DNA of 64,000 nt from [Flexibacter] sp. ATCC 35208. Its GTDB lineage: Bacteria > Bacteroidota > Bacteroidia > Chitinophagales > Chitinophagaceae. The notes under the pieces are model-generated. The model was not told the origin of the DNA, made no database searches, and worked only from the letters and a program-made list of their open reading frames with translations. The DNA lies in the NCBI RefSeq assembly GCF_001975825.1, contig NZ_MTKN01000034.1, positions 1 to 64,000 on the forward strand. Reading direction: 5' to 3'. How positions within the stretch are numbered: the stretch's first letter is position 1; each line of letters begins with the position of its first letter. This document shows, piece after piece, positions 1 to 9,929 of this stretch. A program made the translations under genes and the position numbers.

Positions 1-1
1 C

Positions 2-3000
2 CTTAAAGTTACCCGACTGGTCAGTCGTATATTTAAAGATTTTGGTGTTAAGCTGGCGTTGAAGGAATTGTTTGCAAACGCGATACTGGAAGAACAGGCT
101 ACATTGGTTGATCATTCGCAGAAGGGTACCTATACGGCCATTGCTCCATTAACCGAACGGCCAAACTATGTTTTATCGTCCTCTCAGCGGCGCCTTTGGG
201 TTTTAAGCCAGTTTGAGGAAAGTAATACGGCTTACAACATGCCTGGTGTATATGTCATTAAAGGAAGGTTGCAACCTGCATTGCTAGGAGCAGCATTTAA
301 TGCGGTAATAGTCCGGCACGAAATACTGCGCACCGTATTTAACAGTGATGAAGAGGGAGAAGTAAGGCAGTATGTACAGCTGGCGTCGGAGGATTTTAAA
401 GTGTTGTTTAAAGATGTCCGGGGCCAGGTAGCCAGTTTACCTGCCATCATCGATAACTTTTGTAATGCCGGTTTTGAATTGGCAACGGGTCCGCTGATGC
501 GTGTCGGTGTATTTGAGGTGTCGGACCAGGAGTGGGTACTGGCGTTTGTGATGCATCATATTATCAGCGATGGCTGGTCATTGGGTGTGTTGATACGCGA
601 GCTATTGCAGGTATATAATCAGCCTGCTACTGCTGGTGATCTGCCACCATTAGCGATACAGTATAAAGATTATGCCGTATGGCAGCAGGAACAGTTATCC
701 AGCGGTATACTGGCGCAGCAACGGGCTTACTGGTTATCGCAGTTAGCCGGGGAGCTGCCGGTACTGGCGCTTGCCGGTGACCGTCCGAGGCCAGCGGTAA
801 AAACATATAAAGGCGCCCAGGTGCACCGGCAGCTGGATGCGGATCTGAGCCTACAGCTGGCATTGCTGGTGCAGGCGGCCAACAGCACACTGTTTATGGG
901 TATTACTGCTGCGGTGAATGCGCTGTTATACCGGTATACAAAACAGGAAGATATCATTGTTGGTACGCCGGTAGCCGGACGTGAACACAGTGACCTGGAA
1001 AATCAGATTGGTTTTTATGTGAACACACTGACATTGCGTACGCGCTTATCAGGAGACAACAGTTACCGTGAGCTGCTGGATATAATACGTGATGTTACAT
1101 TACAGGCTTATGAGCACCAGGCCTATCCTTTTGACGAATTGGTGGATGACCTGCAACTGCAGCGCGATATGAGCCGCAACCCGCTTTTTGACGTTATGGT
1201 GCAGCTACAGGATGGAGAGCTTACACCGAAACTGAACAATACGAGTATAAACGGTATCACGATACAGGGGTACAACGGCAAACGCACTACCATCAGTAAG
1301 TTTGATCTGAGTTTCATATTTGAGCCGACCAATGTCGGCATGAACATGGTAGTTGATTACTGCACAGATATTTTCAATGCAGCTACTATTGAGCGGCTTG
1401 CCTCGCATTTTGTACAGCTGTTGGCGGCTATGCTGGAGTCGCCAACTATGCCGGTAAAGAAGATCAATTATTTAACAAAACAGGAAGAGCAGGTATTACT
1501 GCGGCAATTTAACGACACCAGGGTTGATTATCCGGCAGACAAAACATTGCCTGCTTTGTTTGCAGAACAGGTAATCATTCAACCACAAAGAATTGCTTTG
1601 GTCTTTGGAGCTACTGCTTATAGTTATAAAGAGCTGGATGAACTGTCGAACCGCTTTGCCAATTTCTTACAGGAGCAGCACCAGGTACAACCTGGTGATC
1701 TTATCGGCATTAAGCAGGAGCGTAGTGAATGGCTCATCATCACTATATTAGGTATATTGAAGGCAGGTGGGGCTTATGTACCCATTGATCCGGTATATCC
1801 TGAAGACCGCATTGCTTTTATGTTGTCTGATACCAATTGCAGGGTGATGATCACTGCTGATGAGCTGACGCAGTTCCAGGCCACTATTGGTTGCTACAGT
1901 ACTTTCAGTCCTGTGTGCATGCAGACACCTGACAGTCTTGCCTATATCATGTATACATCCGGTTCTACGGGAACACCCAAAGGTGTAATGGTGAGCCACC
2001 GCAATATTGTAAGGCTTGTCAGGTCCTGTGGGTATGTAGCGCTTACCGGGCAGGAAGCGCTTCTCTCCACCGGCGCTGTTTCTTTTGACGCTACTACTTT
2101 TGAATACTGGGGCATGCTGCTCAACGGTGGCAAGCTGGTATTGTGCAGTCAGGATTCCCTGCTGGATGAGCAACTGATGACACAGGTCATTGCAGGAAAT
2201 AAGGTAGACATCATGTGGTTTACTGCCGGCTGGTTACATCAGTTAATTGACAAAGACATCAACATATTTGCAGGACTAAAAACTATCATTGCCGGGGGAG
2301 ATAAGCTGTCGGCACTGCATATTAATCGCCTGCGCAGGCATTATCCCGGTATGCAGGTAATAAATGGTTACGGTCCTACGGAGAATACGACTTTCTCTCT
2401 TACGTATAACATACAATCTTCCATGTCAGATATTCCTCTGGGATATCCTATTAATAACAGTACCGTCTATATTATGGACGAGCTGTTGCAATTATGTCCA
2501 GTAGGCGTGACAGGTGAAATTATAGTAGGAGGTGATGGATTGGCGCTGGGATACCTGAACCGGACGGAGCTCACCGCCGAAAAATTTATAGATCATCCTT
2601 ATGTTTCGGGTGAGCGTGTGTATCGCACCGGCGACCTTGGTCGCTGGTTGCCTGATGGTAGCATCGCGTTTATTGGCCGCCGGGATGACCAGGTGAAAAT
2701 CAGGGGTTACCGCATTGAACCGGGAGAGATAGAACATGTATTGCAGGCATATCCTGGTATATCATCAGCGTTGTTAGTGGTGTTTAGTACGGCTTCCGGC
2801 GAAAAGGAACTGGCGGCATATTTTACCGGCGAACCTGGTCTGGATGCAATAGAAATCCGGGCTTACCTGGGTAAACACTTACCCGCTTATATGCTGCCGG
2901 ATTATTATGTACAGCTGGACAGTTTCCCTTTAACACCTAATGGTAAGGTTGACAAAAAGAAATTGCCTTCACCCCAAAGTGGTGGCAGGGCCAGTGACCG

Positions 3001-6000
3001 TGAATACGTAGCTCCACGCAATGCTACGGAAGAGCAACTGTTAGTTATATGGAAAGAAATACTGGGTCGCAGTGATATCAGTGTAAAAGACAACTTCTTT
3101 GAAATGGGCGGACACAGTTTGCGGGCTACCCGTCTGGCAAGCCAGCTATACAAGGTGTTTGAAGTAAAGATACCGCTCAAAGAATTGTTTGGAGCGCCTG
3201 TATTAGAAGATCAGGCGGTGCTGATCACCAGCGCACGTAAAACAACCTATAGCAGCATTTTGCCGGCCATATTGCAAAGCAGTTATCCGTTGTCGTCATC
3301 ACAACGCAGGTTGTGGTTACTAAGCCAGCTTGAAAATGGTAACGTTGCTTATAATATACCAGGTGTATATGTATTTATAGGTGAGCTGCACCTGGCTTCA
3401 TTAAACTTTGCATTTAATGAGTTGATACAACGGCATGAAATATTACGCACTGTATTCCGGGAAAATGAGAAAGGCGAATTGCGCCAGTATATTGTGCCGG
3501 CAGCGCAGCAGCTGTTCAGTATTCAATATACAGATCTGCGCACTGCCAAAGACCAGGACCAACGGGTAGAAGCGCTGGTAAAAGCCGGAGCAACGCAACC
3601 ATTTAACCTTGCTGAAGGACCCTTATTGAGGGCCGGTTTATACCAGGTGGGCGATAGCCGTTGGGTATTTGCTTACACTGTACACCATATCATCAGCGAT
3701 GGCTGGTCAATGGAAATACTCATACGCGAGCTGTTGCTGATATATAATCATCATGTACAGGGCATACCACACAGTCTTTTACCACTTGCTATCCAGTATA
3801 AGGATTATGCATGCTGGCAACAGGCGCAGCTGGAGGATGGAATTCTGGCTGCTGACCAGGTTTACTGGCTGCTGCAACTTGAAGGAGAATTACCGGTTCT
3901 GGAGTTGCCTACCGATCATGTTCGTTCTGCTGTACGCACCTATAAGAGTGGTGTAGTTACCCATCAGTTCCCTGAACATGCAGTGGAGCAACTGCGTACA
4001 TTGTGCCAACAGCAGGGTGCTACCATGTTTATGGGCTTGCAGGGTTTGGTAAATGTGCTGCTGCATCGTTATACGCAGCAGGAAGATATTATAACCGGTA
4101 CACCGGTTGCGGGCAGGGGGCATGCTGACCTGCTGGACCAGATTGGTTTCTATGTAAACACGCTTGCCCTTAGGATCCGGTTCTCAGGAGGAGATTCTTA
4201 TACAACATTGTTGGATCATGTGCGGGAAGTGACACTGGCTGCATTTGAGCACCAGGCCTATCCTTTTGATGAGCTGGTGGATCAATTGGATCTGCAGCGG
4301 GATGTAAGCCGCAATGTACTGTTTGATGTAATGGTCATGTTGCAGCATGATCAATCCTCTCTGCGTCACATTCCGTCAATGCATGGCCTGGATATACAGG
4401 GCTACGAAAGTAATAGCCTTGAGGTTAGTAAGTTCGATATAACCTTTGCATTTATTGAAAGCGGTGCCTCGCTTACTGTAAACATAAAATATAATACAGA
4501 CCTGTTCGATCCATCCACGATTGAACGCATGGCCACTCACCTGGAACAATTGCTGCATACAGTAACCAGCCGCCCGGATAGTCCCATTAATATGCTGCCA
4601 TATCTGACTGAAGCTGAAGAAGACAGGTTGCTCAATACATTTAGCAGCAGTCATGTATCCTTCGACCGGCGTGCGACAGTGGTATCCATGTTTGAGGCAC
4701 AGATCCGGAAAATGCCTGATCAGATAGCGCTGGTGCATGAAGGACAAACCCTTACTTATGCAGCGCTGAACAAAAGGGCCAATCAACTGGCACATTATTT
4801 ACAAGAGCATCACCAGGCAGGTGCCGGCATGCTTACCGGTATACTGGCAGACCGTTCTATTGATATGATGGTGGCTATACTTGGTATCCTGAAAGCCGGT
4901 AGTGCCTATGTGCCCATTGATCCTGAATTTCCAGAAGCACGTATTCAATACCTCTTGCAGGATAGTGGTGTGCAGGTGATTGTGACCCAAAGCAGGTACC
5001 GTACGATGGTTGATACTTTTAACGTGGCGGCGGTATACCTGGATGATAGTGCAGCAGTCATGGAAATGCCGGACGAAGATCCTGTAATGGCAGCAATGCC
5101 AGCAGACCTGGCTTATGTGATTTATACTTCAGGTTCTACCGGACAACCCAAGGGAGTAATGATTACCCACGGAGCATTGGCAGATTACGCTTACGGCATA
5201 CTGGCACGCACCAACATCGCTGAATGCCGTACATTTGGCCTTGTCTCTACCATTGCGGCAGACCTGGGTAATACGGTTATTTATACATCATTGCTGATAG
5301 GAGGTACACTGTATATATATTCGACACAAACATTGATGAGTGGAGAAGAGTTGTTTGCAACACCGGTAGATTGTATTAAGATTGTACCGTCTCACTGGAA
5401 AGCACTACAACCTGCCGGCGGTCCCTTGTTTGCGCCACAGAAATGCCTTGTTTTCGGCGGCGAGCAGTTGACTGGGGATGTGCTAACCCTTTTATACAAC
5501 AATCATGCAGGCTGCCAGGTATATAACCACTATGGTCCATCTGAAACTACTATTGGTAAGTTAATCAACCGGGTATCATTAACGGAAAATGATGGTGTGA
5601 TTCCACTGGGGACTCCTTTCTGCAATTCATTTTTCTGCATCATAGACCCACAGTTCCAGTTAACCGGCATTGGTATTACCGGGGAAATATGTATTGGCGG
5701 CGACGGTCTTTCACCGGGCTACCTGCACCGTGAGGCATTGACTGCAGAGCGATTTGTAGCTAATCCTTTCTGTCCAGGCGAGCGGATGTACCGTACCGGT
5801 GATCTCGGTCGCTGGCTGCCGGATGGCAACATTGTATTTATGGGCCGCAGTGATGATCAGGTGAAGATACGAGGTTACCGCATTGAGCTTGGAGAAATAG
5901 CCAGTGTGATGCAAAGCCATGAAGATATTGATGCGGCAGTAGTGATAGCTCGGAGTAATGCTGTGGGAGAGAAGGAGCTGGTGAGCTACTTCACAGGTAA

Positions 6001-7849
6001 CAGTGCGGTATCCAAAACTTCGTTACGTACCTTCCTGGCACAGCGGCTGCCTTCTTACTCGTTGCCCGCTCATTATGTACAGCTTGAAAGTCTGCCGTTA
6101 ACTGCGAATGGTAAGATTGATCGCAGGCAATTGCCGGTGCCTGAAGGGTTAGGATTAACAGGAACAACGCAGTACATAACGGCCGGAACGCCAACTGAAA
6201 AATTGCTCACCTCAATATGGGAAGAATTGTTACACCGCACATCCATCGGTATTGATGATAACTTCTTTGAAATGGGCGGCCATAGTCTCATGGCAGTAAA
6301 GCTGGTCAATCGTATCAACAGGGAATTGTCTGCTTCCATTAAGGTGGCAGATGTGTTTCATCATACCAGCATCCGTGAATTGGCGCAGTTGATAGATAGC
6401 TGTCCTCAGCAGGCTGATGAAAGTGTGATACCGGTAGCACCGCTGGCAGCAGGTTATGTATTGTCAACTAACCAGCGTCGCCTTTGGCTTACCTGCCAGC
6501 AGGCGGATAATACTGTGGCCTACAATATTCCTGGTGCGTTGCTGTTGGAAGGCCCTCTGAATACAGCCTTGCTTAAAGATGCCTATCTGTTGCTCACCGC
6601 TCGTCATGAAAGTCTGAGAACAGTGCTGGTAAACGATGAGGTGCTGCCTGAGCAAAAGATACTGCCTGCAGGTTATCCTGATTTCGAAATACAGGAAGTA
6701 GCCTATATGCCTGCCCGCGAAGAGATTGATCAGCTGGTAAGGATTGAAAGCAGTATACCTTTTCCAATGGATGATCAGCTGTTGGTAAGGGTGAAGATTT
6801 TGGTATTCCCCGATAACCGGTACCTGTTGATGGTAGTTATGCATCATATTATCAGCGATGGCTGGTCAATGGAGATATTTATCAAAGAATGGATAGCATT
6901 GTATGCTGGTCTGCAGCAGGGAAAACTGCCAGCACTACCACCAATGGTTATACAATATAAAGATTATGCCGTATGGCAACAGCATTATATCAGCAGTCCG
7001 GCGTTTCAAAAAGAGATCAGTTACTGGCAACAACGGCTGGCGGGTGAACTGCCAGTATTAAACCTGCCTTTTGCGCAGGCACGTTCTGCCGCTATGGGTA
7101 TAGATGGGGATGTGTTTAGCTTCATGGTAGACGACAGTTTATACACCGGTCTTCAGCAGCTGGCACTTAACCGTCAATGCACCTTGTATTCCCTGATGTT
7201 TACAGCTTTTAATGTTTTACTATATCATATCAGCCATCAGCAGGAGGTGATATTGGGTACTTCTGTTGCCGGTCGACGTCATGAAAGCCTGGAATCCATA
7301 ATCGGCTTTTTTGTGAACACTCTGGCCATTAAAACCAGCATCAATACCGGTGAAACATTTGTACAGCTCTTACAAAGAACCAGTACGCAACTGCTCAGGG
7401 ATTTTGAGCACCAGGATATGCCATTTGAAGAACTGGTGACACACCTGGATTATGAACGCATACCGGGAGTGAACCCTGTTTTCCAGGCAAGGTTTGTGCT
7501 GAACAGTGAGCGGGAGAATGACCTGGCGGGTTTAGAGGAACTGAATATTAAAGCTAGCCCGATTGGCATACGTGAGGTCAATGCTAAGTTCGACCTGAGT
7601 CTGATTATCCGTCCTGGCAGAAATTTGTCTGGTATGATCGAATACAGGTCACAACTGTTCAGGAAAGAAATTATAACGCTGATTGCAGAGGGATATTTAC
7701 AGTTATTGGCAGCAGTAATAGCGGATCCTGAAGTGGCTGTCGCACAGTTGGATACTTTCAATAGCGGGTATAAGCATTACCTGAGTACATCTAAAAAAGC
7801 AGTCAAAGACAACTTGTTAAAGAAACTGCAAAGCCTTCAGAAAAAATAA
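2..7849 (+). CDS. NRPS1, 5'-partial: (T)-C-A(Val)-T-C-A(Asp)-T-C
   Basis: The reading frame is open at the window edge. Base 1 is the last base of a codon and residues 1-35 are the tail of a carrier protein just after its expected phosphopantetheine serine, so the gene starts upstream. The visible 2615 residues read: T tail; C1 (HHIISDG at 185); A1 (about 495-985); T1 (Ser1039); C2 (HH at 1228); A2 (about 1535-2040); T2 (Ser2095); C3 (HH at 2281), which ends the protein with no A domain behind it. The GrsA-aligned pocket of A1 reads DAFWIGGTFK, the classical valine code. A2 reads DLTKVGHIGK, the classical aspartate code. All three C domains keep HHxxxDG and resemble LCL types. No epimerase is present. 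The terminal C3 probably works with NRPS2 in trans. The hydroxylase gene follows 13 bases later. Confidence 0.95.
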   Translation, partial: LKVTRLVSRIFKDFGVKLALKELFANAILEEQATLVDHSQKGTYTAIAPLTERPNYVLSSSQRRLWVLSQFEESNTAYNMPGVYVIKGRLQPALLGAAFNAVIVRHEILRTVFNSDEEGEVRQYVQLASEDFKVLFKDVRGQVASLPAIIDNFCNAGFELATGPLMRVGVFEVSDQEWVLAFVMHHIISDGWSLGVLIRELLQVYNQPATAGDLPPLAIQYKDYAVWQQEQLSSGILAQQRAYWLSQLAGELPVLALAGDRPRPAVKTYKGAQVHRQLDADLSLQLALLVQAANSTLFMGITAAVNALLYRYTKQEDIIVGTPVAGREHSDLENQIGFYVNTLTLRTRLSGDNSYRELLDIIRDVTLQAYEHQAYPFDELVDDLQLQRDMSRNPLFDVMVQLQDGELTPKLNNTSINGITIQGYNGKRTTISKFDLSFIFEPTNVGMNMVVDYCTDIFNAATIERLASHFVQLLAAMLESPTMPVKKINYLTKQEEQVLLRQFNDTRVDYPADKTLPALFAEQVIIQPQRIALVFGATAYSYKELDELSNRFANFLQEQHQVQPGDLIGIKQERSEWLIITILGILKAGGAYVPIDPVYPEDRIAFMLSDTNCRVMITADELTQFQATIGCYSTFSPVCMQTPDSLAYIMYTSGSTGTPKGVMVSHRNIVRLVRSCGYVALTGQEALLSTGAVSFDATTFEYWGMLLNGGKLVLCSQDSLLDEQLMTQVIAGNKVDIMWFTAGWLHQLIDKDINIFAGLKTIIAGGDKLSALHINRLRRHYPGMQVINGYGPTENTTFSLTYNIQSSMSDIPLGYPINNSTVYIMDELLQLCPVGVTGEIIVGGDGLALGYLNRTELTAEKFIDHPYVSGERVYRTGDLGRWLPDGSIAFIGRRDDQVKIRGYRIEPGEIEHVLQAYPGISSALLVVFSTASGEKELAAYFTGEPGLDAIEIRAYLGKHLPAYMLPDYYVQLDSFPLTPNGKVDKKKLPSPQSGGRASDREYVAPRNATEEQLLVIWKEILGRSDISVKDNFFEMGGHSLRATRLASQLYKVFEVKIPLKELFGAPVLEDQAVLITSARKTTYSSILPAILQSSYPLSSSQRRLWLLSQLENGNVAYNIPGVYVFIGELHLASLNFAFNELIQRHEILRTVFRENEKGELRQYIVPAAQQLFSIQYTDLRTAKDQDQRVEALVKAGATQPFNLAEGPLLRAGLYQVGDSRWVFAYTVHHIISDGWSMEILIRELLLIYNHHVQGIPHSLLPLAIQYKDYACWQQAQLEDGILAADQVYWLLQLEGELPVLELPTDHVRSAVRTYKSGVVTHQFPEHAVEQLRTLCQQQGATMFMGLQGLVNVLLHRYTQQEDIITGTPVAGRGHADLLDQIGFYVNTLALRIRFSGGDSYTTLLDHVREVTLAAFEHQAYPFDELVDQLDLQRDVSRNVLFDVMVMLQHDQSSLRHIPSMHGLDIQGYESNSLEVSKFDITFAFIESGASLTVNIKYNTDLFDPSTIERMATHLEQLLHTVTSRPDSPINMLPYLTEAEEDRLLNTFSSSHVSFDRRATVVSMFEAQIRKMPDQIALVHEGQTLTYAALNKRANQLAHYLQEHHQAGAGMLTGILADRSIDMMVAILGILKAGSAYVPIDPEFPEARIQYLLQDSGVQVIVTQSRYRTMVDTFNVAAVYLDDSAAVMEMPDEDPVMAAMPADLAYVIYTSGSTGQPKGVMITHGALADYAYGILARTNIAECRTFGLVSTIAADLGNTVIYTSLLIGGTLYIYSTQTLMSGEELFATPVDCIKIVPSHWKALQPAGGPLFAPQKCLVFGGEQLTGDVLTLLYNNHAGCQVYNHYGPSETTIGKLINRVSLTENDGVIPLGTPFCNSFFCIIDPQFQLTGIGITGEICIGGDGLSPGYLHREALTAERFVANPFCPGERMYRTGDLGRWLPDGNIVFMGRSDDQVKIRGYRIELGEIASVMQSHEDIDAAVVIARSNAVGEKELVSYFTGNSAVSKTSLRTFLAQRLPSYSLPAHYVQLESLPLTANGKIDRRQLPVPEGLGLTGTTQYITAGTPTEKLLTSIWEELLHRTSIGIDDNFFEMGGHSLMAVKLVNRINRELSASIKVADVFHHTSIRELAQLIDSCPQQADESVIPVAPLAAGYVLSTNQRRLWLTCQQADNTVAYNIPGALLLEGPLNTALLKDAYLLLTARHESLRTVLVNDEVLPEQKILPAGYPDFEIQEVAYMPAREEIDQLVRIESSIPFPMDDQLLVRVKILVFPDNRYLLMVVMHHIISDGWSMEIFIKEWIALYAGLQQGKLPALPPMVIQYKDYAVWQQHYISSPAFQKEISYWQQRLAGELPVLNLPFAQARSAAMGIDGDVFSFMVDDSLYTGLQQLALNRQCTLYSLMFTAFNVLLYHISHQQEVILGTSVAGRRHESLESIIGFFVNTLAIKTSINTGETFVQLLQRTSTQLLRDFEHQDMPFEELVTHLDYERIPGVNPVFQARFVLNSERENDLAGLEELNIKASPIGIREVNAKFDLSLIIRPGRNLSGMIEYRSQLFRKEIITLIAEGYLQLLAAVIADPEVAVAQLDTFNSGYKHYLSTSKKAVKDNLLKKLQSLQKK

Positions 7850-7862
7850 AAAATTATTGTCC

Positions 7863-9722
7863 ATGACGATTGCAAAGAACAGCCTGCAGGGGCTTTTAAA
7901 TACTGTTCCGAAAACAGTTACTGCTAATTCAATGCAGAAAGTTGAAAAGAACCAGACAGGTAATGAGTTTACCCGTTTAACTATATTTCAATCGGCAGAT
8001 CCTGACCTGGACCTGGGTAAATGGATCAGTGCGAATATAGATAAAGTGAACGCTGCTTATGAGGAAAACAGGAACCTGTTGTTCCGTGGGTTTAAGCCGC
8101 TGGATGGAAAGTCTGTTTTCCCGGAGATCGTGAAGCAGGTGTCGGGCAGCGAACTGCTGGATTACACAGAGCCTTCTACACCGAGAACCCAGGTGGGGCA
8201 AAAAGTATATACTTCTACAGAATTTCCTGAAGAAGAATATATAGTGCAGCATAATGAGCATTCCTACTCGAACCATTGGCCATTACGGATCTTTTTCTAT
8301 TGCGATATACCGGCAGCGGAAGGTGGTCAGACACCTATCTGTGATAGCCGTGCTGTATACAAGCTGCTCAGTGAACGGACCCGCAGGGAATTTGAAGAGA
8401 AACGGGTGATGTATGTACGCAACTTCAGTAAAGAACTGGATATCAGCTGGGAGCATTTTTTCCAGACATCAGACAAAGAAAAGGTAGCGGCATATGCTAA
8501 ACAGAAACAGATAGAACTGGAATGGAAAGAGGCTGGTGGCTTGAGAACAAAACAGCGTTCCCAGTCAGTTTTAAAACATCCTTCATCCGGCGAAATGGTT
8601 TGGTTCAACCAGGCCCATCTCTTTCATGTCAGTAACCTGCGACCAGAGATTACAGATTTTCTCCTGGAGAATTACGGAGAAGAGCACCTGCCACGTAATG
8701 CTTACTACGGTGATGGCAGCAGTATTCAGACAGAAACCCTGGCTGAAATTAAGGCGGCTTACAGCAGGGCCCAGTTATCATTTGAGTGGCAGGCCGGTGA
8801 CCTTATAATGCTGGACAATGTGCTGTATTCCCACGGTCGTAATCCATATAAAGGCAAGCGCAGCATCCTGGTCGCGATGACAGATGAATATCCGTCCCGG
8901 CAGGACACTGCCACTATTGTGGACAAGAAACAGATTAGTAATTCAAGAAAACAAACTGCTGCCCATTACCTGAAAAAATTAGTGAGTGAAACTGATGAAG
9001 CAACCTTGAAATATAAGCTGGCCATTGCCAATCGGATGATGGCTGTTCTTAATCTTGAAGAAGGAGGCATCAGCGGGCATATCAGCCTGAAGGTACCGGG
9101 GCGTGAGAATGCATTTTGGGTAAACCCATTTGGTATGCTGGCAGAAGAAGTAACCCCTGACAATTTAATTATGGTTAATGAGGAAGGTGCTGTACTGGAA
9201 GGTGACCATCCGGTGAATGTGGCGGGTTTTTGTATTCATGCTACCATTCATAAAATGTATCCGCACATACACTGTATTGTGCATACCCATTCACCGTGGA
9301 ACACTGTCTTCGCTGCACTTGATGCACCTATTCTGCCACTGGACCAGAATTGCTGTATGTTCTTCGATAACCATGCCCTGTACCGGGAATATAATGGTCC
9401 TGTAAATGAAGCCGAAGATGCACAAAAGCTGGCGCAGGCATTAGGTGGCAAAAGTGCTGTTATACTGGCGAACCATGGTGCGCTTACCTGCGGGCAGAAT
9501 GTAGAAACAGCCATCATGTATATGGTCGCATTGGAACGTGCCTGCCGTCTGAACATTATTGCGCGGCAAACGGGTGATTACAAATTAATTGAAGATGAAG
9601 TAGCCCGTCTCACCAAAGAGTGGATTGCCAACCCGATCGGATTCGGGATCGAATTCGACGCCTTGCAGCGCAGGGTAGAACGTGTATACCCGGAGTTACG
9701 GAACTTTAAAAAAGAAGAATAA
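7863..9722 (+). CDS. SyrP/TauD-like Fe(II)/2-oxoglutarate hydroxylase fused to class II aldolase/adducin domain
   Basis: A 619-residue protein with two domains. Residues about 30-350 are a TauD/SyrP-type dioxygenase with an HNE iron-binding triplet at 130-132, a distal His324 in YSHGRNP and a downstream Arg for 2-oxoglutarate. SyrP-family enzymes beta-hydroxylate aspartate held on an NRPS carrier, and this gene sits between two Asp-activating synthetases. Residues about 385-600 are a class II aldolase/adducin domain with HTH (474-476) and NHG (His538) zinc-type histidines, so it looks catalytically competent. That domain's role is unknown; epimerisation or retro-aldol chemistry on the hydroxylated residue is speculation. 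A TTG six bases upstream of the ATG is an alternative start. The gene is closely spaced behind NRPS1 and is likely cotranscribed. Confidence 0.88.
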   Translation: MTIAKNSLQGLLNTVPKTVTANSMQKVEKNQTGNEFTRLTIFQSADPDLDLGKWISANIDKVNAAYEENRNLLFRGFKPLDGKSVFPEIVKQVSGSELLDYTEPSTPRTQVGQKVYTSTEFPEEEYIVQHNEHSYSNHWPLRIFFYCDIPAAEGGQTPICDSRAVYKLLSERTRREFEEKRVMYVRNFSKELDISWEHFFQTSDKEKVAAYAKQKQIELEWKEAGGLRTKQRSQSVLKHPSSGEMVWFNQAHLFHVSNLRPEITDFLLENYGEEHLPRNAYYGDGSSIQTETLAEIKAAYSRAQLSFEWQAGDLIMLDNVLYSHGRNPYKGKRSILVAMTDEYPSRQDTATIVDKKQISNSRKQTAAHYLKKLVSETDEATLKYKLAIANRMMAVLNLEEGGISGHISLKVPGRENAFWVNPFGMLAEEVTPDNLIMVNEEGAVLEGDHPVNVAGFCIHATIHKMYPHIHCIVHTHSPWNTVFAALDAPILPLDQNCCMFFDNHALYREYNGPVNEAEDAQKLAQALGGKSAVILANHGALTCGQNVETAIMYMVALERACRLNIIARQTGDYKLIEDEVARLTKEWIANPIGFGIEFDALQRRVERVYPELRNFKKEE

Positions 9723-9740
9723 TAGCTGTATTTATTTCCA

Positions 9741-9899
9741 ATGTTACGATTAACCCGTCTGGCCGCTTTATGCTTTATATTATTACTGGCTGTCTGCTCC
9801 TGTTTTACCTGCCATAGTTTAATGCCGCCTGCTGTGGTGCCGGCCAGTGCTGGCTCACATGTATTTGGGCAATTCACTGCAGGTAAAACAAACTATTAA
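9741..9899 (+). CDS. very small putative lipoprotein (52 aa)
   Basis: A short frame between the hydroxylase and the exporter encodes 52 residues. The N-terminus has two Arg, then a hydrophobic stretch ending in LAVC or CSC, which could be a lipobox, and then a short polar tail. It starts 18 bases after the hydroxylase stop and is in the same orientation. No family is recognised. It may be a real small secreted or membrane peptide in the operon, or a chance frame in a 207-base gap. Confidence is low because the only evidence is the signal-like N-terminus and the position. Confidence 0.35.
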   Translation: MLRLTRLAALCFILLLAVCSCFTCHSLMPPAVVPASAGSHVFGQFTAGKTNY

Positions 9900-9929
9900 C
9901 CTGTAAAACATAAACAGGGCACACAGCCC

